A program made the position numbers and the translations under genes. A stretch of 20,237 nucleotides of DNA, taken from Ktedonobacterales bacterium (GTDB taxonomy: Bacteria > Chloroflexota > Ktedonobacteria > Ktedonobacterales > JADMIN01). The DNA is taken from positions 1 to 20,237 of the forward strand of contig JANWHL010000069.1 of NCBI GenBank assembly GCA_025450405.1, read 5' to 3'. This document shows, piece by piece, positions 14,809 to 20,237 of this stretch; position 1 is the first letter of the stretch; each line of letters starts with the position of its first letter. The notes under the pieces are model-generated. The model saw nothing but the letters and a program-made list of their open reading frames with translations. It was not told the DNA's origin and searched no databases.

Positions 14809-14818
14809 GCGCGCCGCG

Positions 14819-14856
14819 GGGGCCGATCACCGTCGATCGGCCCCGCGCCTCCCTTC
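14819..14856 (+). terminator. terminator-like hairpin after the peroxiredoxin gene
   Basis: GGGGCCGATC (14819-14828) pairs perfectly with GATCGGCCCC (14835-14844) around a six-base loop. The sequence after it (GCGCCTCCCTTCG) is only weakly T-containing, so it may slow rather than fully stop transcription into the GrdB/PrdB-like gene. Confidence 0.5.
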
Positions 14857-14960
14857 GTCGCGCGGCGCGTCGCCGCCCCACGATGGATCGCGGTGGATCG
14901 CGATCGTGCGCGACGTGGCTACCGCGCCTGATACTGGCGTCCCCAAGGAGATGTGGCCCT

Positions 14961-15695
14961 ATGCTCGCGATGTCCCGCCGCTGCATCCCCTACACGCCGC
15001 GCGCGCGTGAGCTGCGCGATACCGTTTTCGCCCTGGTGACGACGGCGGGTGTGCACAGGCGCGCTGAGGTGCCGTTCGACCTCACGGGCGACAACACGTG
15101 GCGGATCATCGGTGGCGATGTGGCCGCCGCCGACCTGATGGTGACCCACGGCCACTATGACCATCAGCACGCCGACCGCGACATCAACTGCGTATTTCCC
15201 ATCGATCGCCTGCGCGAGCTGGCGGCGGCGGGGGTGATCGGCGGCGTGGCCGAGAAGCACCTGGGGATGATGGGCTACACGCAGCGCCTGCGCGACCTCT
15301 ATGAGCGCGCCGCGCCGGAGATGGCGGCGGTGATCGAGCGCTCACGCGCCGAGGGCGTGGTGCTGACGGCGGGCTGCCCGCTCTGCCACCGGACGGTGGT
15401 GGCGATTCAGCGCGAGATCGAGATGCGGGGCATCCCCACGGTGCTCATCACGCTGGTGCCGCGGGCCTCGCGCGAGATGGGGCCGCCGCGGGCGATCCAC
15501 CCGGTGGGGTTCACGCTGGGCGACCCGCTGGGCCTGCCCGACCAGCCGGACCTGCAGCACCAGGTGCTCCGCGACGCGCTGCGCCGCTGGGAGGCACGCG
15601 AGGAGCCGGGGACACTCTGGGAGATCGAGTACCCGGAGTATCAGCCCGACCCGGCAATCCTCCATGGGGGCGAAATCATCGGCGGCGAGACGTAG
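14961..15695 (+). CDS. GrdB/PrdB-like reductase-family protein, cysteine form
   Basis: A 244-residue protein that matches the selenoprotein B family of glycine, betaine, sarcosine and D-proline reductases: FDLTGDNTWRII (39-50), THGHYDHQHADRDIN (62-76), FPIDRLRELAAAGVIG (79-94) and the redox motif GCPLCHR (138-144, C139 and C142), then ITLVPRASREMGPPRA. The motif is coded with ordinary TGC codons, not TGA, so no selenocysteine is needed. Length is close to PrdB and far below GrdB. None of the partner subunits or a selenoprotein A is nearby, so amino-acid reduction is not supported; a thiol-disulfide role is plausible. AAGGAG lies ten bases before ATG 14961. It sits 152 bases after the single-Cys peroxiredoxin. 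Confidence 0.8.
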   Translation: MLAMSRRCIPYTPRARELRDTVFALVTTAGVHRRAEVPFDLTGDNTWRIIGGDVAAADLMVTHGHYDHQHADRDINCVFPIDRLRELAAAGVIGGVAEKHLGMMGYTQRLRDLYERAAPEMAAVIERSRAEGVVLTAGCPLCHRTVVAIQREIEMRGIPTVLITLVPRASREMGPPRAIHPVGFTLGDPLGLPDQPDLQHQVLRDALRRWEAREEPGTLWEIEYPEYQPDPAILHGGEIIGGET

Positions 15696-15705
15696 GGCGG
15701 GGAGA

Positions 15706-15843
15706 GAAACCACAGAGGACACGGAGAGGACGCAGAGAGAAACGGAGAGGGACGGAGAGGAACGGGACTTAACCGCCGAGAGCGCCGAGGACGCGGAGAT
15801 TGCGACAGAGAGACAACCGCATAGGGAACAGAGGGGGCGGAGG
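15706..15843. repeat. composite intergenic repeat, second copy (C, T, then C-like modules)
   Basis: Module C (AACCACAGAGGACACGGAGA, from 15708) is followed by module T (ACTTAACCGCCGAGAGCGCC, from 15767) and a weaker C-like piece (CAACCGCATAGGGAACAGAG, from 15814). It has the same modules and orientation as 8666-8762, but in another order. It fills the gap between two convergent genes. Confidence 0.75.
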
Positions 15844-15878
15844 GGTACTCTTGGCGCGAACGCTAGACGCGCGCCCCG

Positions 15879-17147
15879 CTACGGCAGGGTGCCGACGACC
15901 ACCTGGACGAGGCCGCTGGCGGGATAGGTCCAGCCGAGTGCTTTATCCACGGCGGGGCTCAGGTCGATGCTGGCCTGATTGGACACGGACTGATCATAGA
16001 GGCCCGAGCGATCCCAGGCGCCATTGGTCTGGTTGTAGGTACCCGTGCCGGGGGTACAGGCGAGGTTGTCGGAGTTGAATGAGGCCGCCGATGCCTCGGA
16101 GCAATAGCGGTTGAGGTCGGTTGGCCAGGCGGTGGTGTCGTTGAAGCCGCCGCTGGGCGCGTAGGCGCTCGCCTGGAAGAATGGCAGTCCGCCGTGCTGG
16201 TAGAGCAGGTAGTAGTAGACGCGGCGGAGGTTCCTCCCGTTGGGACAGATACCGTTCACCAGCCGGTTGGCGGTGGCGCCAGGGCGCGTCGTCGTCGCGA
16301 CGGGGCAGCTCGCGGGAAGCGTCGCGCTGGTGCTGTCGGGGTCCCACCAGTTGTCGTCTTCGTTCCACGGACCCACATCGGTCACCAGCACATTGAGGTC
16401 GCGGTGGGTCAGGTCCGGCGTCATCACGCTGACCGACCAGTGAGTCTGGGTGCCGCTGGGCGCATAGTAGGGCTGGTAGATGGCGGGGATGGAGGTGATC
16501 TGGCCCCAGTTGGCGAATTTGAGGTAGGCATCGGGGAGGGCGACATACGCGCTGGTGGTGGGGTTGAGACCGTTCGGGAGCGGGCTCTGGGAGAACGAGG
16601 TCGCCCACACGAGGACGATGCCGCGCGGGAGGGGCGCCCGAACGTTCCCGCTGGGTGGGGCGACCGCCGACTGAATCCAGGCGGGACTGGTGATCTGGGC
16701 ATACGCCTGGCGCGTGACCGGGAGCAGCGCGCCACTCCGCGCACCGGTGATGGCGGTCAGCCGCGCGCCGAGCTCACCCAGCGCATCGGCGCGGCCGCGC
16801 GGATTGGGAGCGACGCCGACATGCCCCAGTGCGGCGGGATCGCGCGCCATGAGGTCGAGCCAGCCGTGGCGCACGGCCGCGCCGATGGCGGCGCATTGCC
16901 GGGAGCTGAGAGCCGCGCGGACGCATGTGGTTTGCGCCACCCGTTGGATGGCGGGGGTGCCGCTGGCCCAGACGAAGATAAGGGCCTCCATGTCGGCTGG
17001 CGCGAGCTGGATTGCCCGGCCGGGGTACCGCGTGGGCGCGGCGTGGGCTCCGAAGCCGCCGATCCACAGCGTGGTGGCGACGCCAACCAGAGCCATGAGC
17101 GCGATCAGCGGTTTCCAGATGCGCGCGAGGCGCACGGCGAGCGGCAT
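15879..17147 (-). CDS. secreted protein with probable double-psi beta-barrel (RlpA/expansin-like) elements
   Basis: A 422-residue exported protein. Residues 1-36 are a signal peptide: basic start, hydrophobic core LIALMALVGVATT, and a likely cleavage site after AHA. Residues about 37-165 are an Ala-rich domain that I do not recognise. The C-terminal part holds two blocks that recall RlpA/expansin-like double-psi barrels: LVTDVGPWNEDDNWWD (254-269) and SIDLSPAVDKALG (393-405). Between them is a long insertion with several Cys and an aromatic segment VYYYLLYQHGG. The similarity is to motifs, not the whole fold; a role in cell-wall binding or cleavage is inference. ATG 17147 has GGAGG five bases upstream; GTG 17159 has none. 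It is divergent from the flavoprotein gene. Confidence 0.75.
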   Translation of the reverse strand: MPLAVRLARIWKPLIALMALVGVATTLWIGGFGAHAAPTRYPGRAIQLAPADMEALIFVWASGTPAIQRVAQTTCVRAALSSRQCAAIGAAVRHGWLDLMARDPAALGHVGVAPNPRGRADALGELGARLTAITGARSGALLPVTRQAYAQITSPAWIQSAVAPPSGNVRAPLPRGIVLVWATSFSQSPLPNGLNPTTSAYVALPDAYLKFANWGQITSIPAIYQPYYAPSGTQTHWSVSVMTPDLTHRDLNVLVTDVGPWNEDDNWWDPDSTSATLPASCPVATTTRPGATANRLVNGICPNGRNLRRVYYYLLYQHGGLPFFQASAYAPSGGFNDTTAWPTDLNRYCSEASAASFNSDNLACTPGTGTYNQTNGAWDRSGLYDQSVSNQASIDLSPAVDKALGWTYPASGLVQVVVGTLP

Positions 17148-17252
17148 GCTCCCCTCCACCCCTGGCTACGCGACGAGCGTCCACATCCGAGGACTCGTTC
17201 CGCTGACACCGCATCCCTGGCTTCGCGTCGCGAGGCATCGTCGCCAGTTCTC

Positions 17253-17281
17253 ATTCTACGCCTCAGTTTCGCGGCGCGCAA
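17253..17281 (-). promoter_or_regulatory. candidate promoter for the secreted-protein gene
   Basis: On the minus strand TTGCGC (17276-17281) is followed, after 17 bases, by TAGAAT (17253-17258). The start would be near 17246, with a leader of about 99 bases. This is one of two candidate promoters in the window with both boxes at normal spacing. Confidence 0.45.
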
Positions 17282-17324
17282 CTTGATAACCACAAGGGGC
17301 TGGCGGCGGTCGGCGGAATGGGGG

Positions 17325-17330
17325 TAAAGT
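17325..17330 (+). promoter_or_regulatory. weak candidate -10 box (TAAAGT) for the flavoprotein gene
   Basis: TAAAGT lies 70 bases before the flavoprotein ATG. There is no -35 box, and the evidence is only its place in GC-rich divergent DNA. Confidence 0.2.
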
Positions 17331-17400
17331 GGGGCGGTTTGCCCACAACACATATCCCACGGCACGCGTTGCCCGTTGCAGAGAGAGGGAGGCTGGCTGG

Positions 17401-18798
17401 ATGGCCCCGGAACAATTTGACGCCATCGTGATCGGCGCCGGACAATCCGGCGGGCCGCTCGCCAGCGCCCTGGCCCAGGCCGGACGGCGGACGGCGATCA
17501 TCGAGTGCGAGCACGTCGGCGGGACCTGTATCAACGAGGGCTGTACGCCCACCAAGACCATGGTGGCCAGCGCCAGGGTCGCGTATCTGGCGCGGCGGGC
17601 GGCGGATTATGGGGTCCACACGGGGCCGGTGACGGTCAACCTGGCTGAGGTGCGCCAGCGCAAGCGGGCGGTCGTGGACGACTTCCGCGGCGGCAGCGAG
17701 CGCCGTCTTGAGGGGACAGCGGGCCTGGAGCTGATTCGCGGCGAGGCGCGCTTCACTGGTCCCAAGACGCTGGAGGTCCGGCTCGTCGCGGGCGGGACGC
17801 GATCGCTCGCCGCCGAGACGATCCTGATCAACAGCGGCGCCCGGCCCACGATCCCCCCGATCCCCGGCCTGGCGGACGTGCCGGCGCTCACGTCCACCAG
17901 CATCATGGAGCTCGACACCGTGCCGGAGCACCTGATCGTGCTGGGGGGCGGCTATGTCGGCCTCGAGTTCGGGCAGATGTTCCGGCGCTTCGGCAGCCGC
18001 GTGACGATCGTGCAGCGTGGAGCGCAACTGTTGCCGCGCGAGGACGAAGACATTGCCCAGGCGGTCACGAATATCCTGCGCGAGGACGGGATCGAGGTGC
18101 TACTCCGGACCGAGTCGCTGCGGGCGCGCCGCGGCGAGATGGGCGGCATCGCGCTGGACGTGCGCGCGCCGGAGGGGGAGCGCACGCTGACGGGCACGCA
18201 CCTGCTTGTGGCGGTCGGGCGGACGCCGAACAGCGGCCAACTGAACCTGGCGGCGGCCGGCATCCAGGCCGATGAGCGCGGCGCCATCCAGGCGAACGAG
18301 CGGCTGGAGACCAATGTGCCCGGCATCTACGCGCTGGGCGACGTGAAGGGTGGGCCGGCGTTCACGCACATCTCGTACGACGACTACCGCATCCTGCGCG
18401 AGAACTTGATCCACGGCGGCCACGCGACCATCACGGGGCGGCTGGTGCCGTACACACTGTTCATCGACCCGCAGCTGGGGGTGGTGGGCCTGACGGAGCG
18501 CGAGGCGCGCGCCCAGGGGCGGAGTATTCGTGTGGCGAAGATGCCGATGAACTACGTGGCGCGGGCGCTGGAGGTGGATGAGTCGCGCGGGGTGATGAAG
18601 GCGGTCGTGGACGCCCAGACACGGGAGATCCTGGGCTGCTCCGTGCTGGGTCTGGAAGGCGGCGAGATCATGGCGATCTTCGAGGTCGCGATGATGGGCC
18701 ACCTGACGTATCCCGTGCTGCGCGAGGCGATCTTCGCGCACCCGACGCTGGCGGAATCGCTGAACACGCTGTTCGCCAGCCTGGACGACCAGAGCTAG
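17401..18798 (+). CDS. MerA/lipoamide-dehydrogenase-type FAD disulfide oxidoreductase
   Basis: A 465-residue class I pyridine nucleotide-disulfide oxidoreductase. It has the FAD loop GAGQSGG (12-18), the redox pair GGTCINEGCTPTK (C43/C48), the NAD(P)H loop GGGYVG (182-187), the second FAD motif ALGDV (311-315, D314) and the dimerisation-domain base HPTLAE (H447, E452). The sequence style is that of proteins often labelled mercuric reductase. However, the C-terminal vicinal Cys pair of true MerA is missing (it ends LFASLDDQS) and there is no N-terminal metal-binding domain, so mercury reduction is not supported. It may reduce a dithiol partner or a small electron acceptor. GGGAGG lies eight bases before ATG 17401. 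Confidence 0.92.
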   Translation: MAPEQFDAIVIGAGQSGGPLASALAQAGRRTAIIECEHVGGTCINEGCTPTKTMVASARVAYLARRAADYGVHTGPVTVNLAEVRQRKRAVVDDFRGGSERRLEGTAGLELIRGEARFTGPKTLEVRLVAGGTRSLAAETILINSGARPTIPPIPGLADVPALTSTSIMELDTVPEHLIVLGGGYVGLEFGQMFRRFGSRVTIVQRGAQLLPREDEDIAQAVTNILREDGIEVLLRTESLRARRGEMGGIALDVRAPEGERTLTGTHLLVAVGRTPNSGQLNLAAAGIQADERGAIQANERLETNVPGIYALGDVKGGPAFTHISYDDYRILRENLIHGGHATITGRLVPYTLFIDPQLGVVGLTEREARAQGRSIRVAKMPMNYVARALEVDESRGVMKAVVDAQTREILGCSVLGLEGGEIMAIFEVAMMGHLTYPVLREAIFAHPTLAESLNTLFASLDDQS

Positions 18799-18893
18799 GC
18801 CGCGGACCTCGCCACCTGATCGCTGATCTTGACGGTGTGACTCTTGCGCTGGTATGGTTTCCAGTCGTGTTCGCGACGGGCGGCGTCGCGCAT
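18795..18893 (-). other. possible short coding remnant antisense to the intergenic region
   Basis: A minus-strand frame, open from about 18967, ends at 18795 with its TAG overlapping the TAG of the flavoprotein gene through CTAG. From the ATG at 18893 it codes for 32 residues of protein-like composition (HDWKPYQRKSHTVKISDQVA near the end), with several Lys codons and unusually A-rich DNA for this window. It has no ribosome site. It could be the end of a decayed gene or chance. Confidence 0.15.
18829..18858 (+). promoter_or_regulatory. candidate promoter for the ABC transporter genes
   Basis: TTGACG (18829-18834), an 18-base spacer and TATGGT (18853-18858). The start would be near 18865, giving a leader of about 184 bases before the ATPase ATG. 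The leader has a short inverted repeat GCGACG/CGTCGC near 18873-18890. It overlaps the possible coding remnant on the other strand, so at most one of the two readings may be right. Confidence 0.35.
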
Positions 18894-19048
18894 CGCGGTG
18901 TGCGCGAATCGGCCTGTGTGCTGGGCCGCCAGGCAATCACCCCGTAAGGTTTGGTGGGTACGCTCTCATCGGCCAACGGGCGGCCTCCGCGAATGGGCAT
19001 GCATGTCCTGGATGTCCGGCGGCACGCTGAGGGAAGAGTACGGGCGAG

Positions 19049-20065
19049 ATGGCGAAGATCGAATTCGCGCACGTGACGAAGACGTATCCCGGCGCCGCCC
19101 ATCCCGCGGTGGACGATGTGAGCTTCGCCGTCCGCGACGGCGCGATCTGTATGCTGCTGGGCACCTCGGGCTCGGGCAAGACTACGCTGCTGCGCATGGT
19201 CAACCGGCTGAGCGACCCGACGTCGGGTCAAGTGCTCGTCAATGGCACGCCCACCGTGGAGCAGGATCCGATCGCGCTCCGGCGCGGCATCGGCTACGTG
19301 ATCCAGCAGGTGGGACTCTTCCCCCACATGACCATCGCCGAGAACGTGCGCGTGGTGCCCTCGATCCTGGGCCAGCCGGCGAGCGAGACCGACGGCCGTG
19401 TGGACGAGCTGCTGCGTCTGGTGGGGCTGGAGCCCGGCGAGTTCCGCGGGCGCTATCCGCGCCAGCTCTCGGGGGGGCAGCAACAGCGCGTGGGACTGGC
19501 GCGCGCGCTGGCGGCGGACCCGGCGATCCTGCTGATGGACGAGCCCTTCGGCGCGCTGGACGCCATCACGCGCGAGCGGCTGCAGGACGAGCTGGTGCGC
19601 ATCCAGCGCGGGGTCGGCAAGACGATCCTCTTCGTCACGCACGACGTCGCGGAGGCGTTCAAGCTGGGCGACCAGATCGTCGTGCTCGCCGACGCCAAAT
19701 TGATCCAGGAGGGCACGCCGGTCGAGCTGCTGGCGACGCCAGCCACCGAGGCCGTGAGCCGGCTGGTGGGCGCGGACAACATCCTGCGGCAGTTCGAGTA
19801 CCTGCCTGTGACCGAGGCGCTGGAGCCGGCCGGCCCCGACGCGGCGGGCGAGCGCATCGCGGCGGACGCGCCGCTGTTGTCGGCACTGCTGCGCCTGATG
19901 GCGACCGGTGCCCCGGCGCTGGTCGTGGAGGAGGGCGGAGCGGTGCGCGGGCGGGTGACGCTGGCTGGGATCTCGCGGGTGGTGCAAGAGCATCGCGCGC
20001 GAACCGCCAGACCGGCGGCCGCGGACGGGGTGGTGGCGGACACGTCGCCGGTGGCGGGACGATGA
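19049..20065 (+). CDS. OpuCA/ProV-type ABC transporter ATPase (osmolyte uptake)
   Basis: A 338-residue ATPase of the glycine betaine/carnitine/choline importer family. Walker A is GTSGSGKTT (38-46), the Q-loop is VIQQVGLFPHMTIAENV (Q86/Q87; this form is typical of OpuC/ProV), the signature is LSGGQQQR (140-147), Walker B is ILLMDEP (160-166) and the H-loop is VTHD (H198). After residue about 245 there is a C-terminal segment that resembles a single CBS-type regulatory unit (ALVVEEGGAVRGRVTLAGI), the part that senses ionic strength in OpuA-type transporters. The ATG at 19049 has only a weak ribosome site (GGGCGAG). The stop overlaps another ATG (ATGA at 20062-20065), and permease-like coding begins at the window edge. 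Confidence 0.9.
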   Translation: MAKIEFAHVTKTYPGAAHPAVDDVSFAVRDGAICMLLGTSGSGKTTLLRMVNRLSDPTSGQVLVNGTPTVEQDPIALRRGIGYVIQQVGLFPHMTIAENVRVVPSILGQPASETDGRVDELLRLVGLEPGEFRGRYPRQLSGGQQQRVGLARALAADPAILLMDEPFGALDAITRERLQDELVRIQRGVGKTILFVTHDVAEAFKLGDQIVVLADAKLIQEGTPVELLATPATEAVSRLVGADNILRQFEYLPVTEALEPAGPDAAGERIAADAPLLSALLRLMATGAPALVVEEGGAVRGRVTLAGISRVVQEHRARTARPAAADGVVADTSPVAGR

Positions 20066-20229
20066 CCAACAATCCGCTGAGATCGCCGGGCAACTTCCGG
20101 TGGCGCGAGGTACGGGCGGAAACATCGGGGAGTGGGATCACAAACCAGGCGGTGATGAGCGCACGGAGGAGGATGGGCGGCCCGCGATCGGGCACGGCGA
20201 GCGTAGGGGCAGCGAGGGGGACCGGGTGA
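20062..20229 (+). CDS. possible 55-residue coupled ORF between ATPase and permease
   Basis: It starts at the ATG inside the ATPase stop (ATGA) and ends at a TGA that overlaps the GTG of the next gene. The product begins MTNNPLRSPGNFRW and is Arg/Gly-rich, with no hydrophobic segment and no family I know. The same frame stays open for a long way upstream through the ATPase gene, which is common in GC-rich DNA, so the coupled ends may be chance. Confidence 0.2.
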   Translation: MTNNPLRSPGNFRWREVRAETSGSGITNQAVMSARRRMGGPRSGTASVGAARGTG

Positions 20230-20237
20230 GCTATCTG
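20226..20237 (+). CDS. probable start of an ABC permease gene (cut by window end)
   Basis: GTG AGC TAT CTG at the edge (first residues M-S-Y-L), with GAGGGGG five bases upstream. An OpuC-type permease is expected after the ATPase, and such permeases often begin this way. Only four codons are present, so this rests on ribosome site and context. Confidence 0.4.

Noticed and set aside
14961..15695. Selenocysteine insertion in the GrdB/PrdB-like protein
   Set aside because: The redox motif uses TGC codons and there is no in-frame TGA; so no selenocysteine is encoded.

Overview
The window is very GC-rich, with GC-rich third codon positions and no rRNA, tRNA, phage or CRISPR locus that I could see. 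The gene set fits a bacterium of the Chloroflexota (a Thermomicrobia/Sphaerobacter-like or neighbouring lineage): GC-rich S11 peptidase, a GT4 glycosyltransferase, a two-domain L25/CTC protein, a GrdB/PrdB-like protein in its Cys form, and intergenic repeats of the kind seen in environmental Chloroflexota genomes. This placement is inference from style, not from a phylogenetic marker.

Layout. Positions 1-405 are gene-free and carry a degenerate dispersed repeat. A 718-residue protein on the minus strand (406-2562) joins an MltG/YceG-type endolytic transglycosylase to an S11 D-Ala-D-Ala carboxypeptidase. It is divergent from a cytosolic Ser/Thr protein kinase (2806-4020). A small membrane-anchored protein with 11-residue repeats follows (4230-4640), closed by a strong intrinsic terminator. 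Facing these is a minus-strand run: prepilin peptidase (8454-7657), dual-specificity-type phosphatase (7591-7058), LPG-synthase-TM-family membrane protein (6961-5783) and LpxL/PatA-like acyltransferase (5699-4716). Upstream of it lies a repeat-filled gap, then a GT4 glycosyltransferase (10258-8927) and ribosomal protein L25 (11043-10402).

After a 519-base gap holding a second copy of the dispersed repeat come an RlmI-like 23S rRNA methyltransferase (12780-11563) and a zinc-dependent alcohol dehydrogenase (13973-12885), whose GTG lies directly downstream of a -10 box. On the plus strand, a single-Cys peroxiredoxin (14317-14808), preceded by hairpin repeats and three 27-bp tandem units, is followed by a Cys-form GrdB/PrdB-like protein (14961-15695). 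A secreted protein with a probable double-psi beta-barrel (17147-15879) is divergent from a MerA/lipoamide-dehydrogenase-type flavoprotein (17401-18798). The window ends in an OpuC/ProV-type ABC ATPase (19049-20065) and the first codons of a probable permease (20226 onward).

How the genes may work together. The left third reads as an envelope module: cell-wall cleavage and trimming in one polypeptide, a Ser/Thr kinase on the shared divergent promoter region, a phosphatase, and enzymes for membrane lipids and surface glycolipids. The right part is a redox group (peroxiredoxin, GrdB-like protein, flavoprotein disulfide reductase) plus osmolyte uptake. The most notable items are the transglycosylase-carboxypeptidase fusion, the peroxiredoxin/GrdB-like pair, the hendecad-repeat membrane protein, and several families of intergenic repeats.
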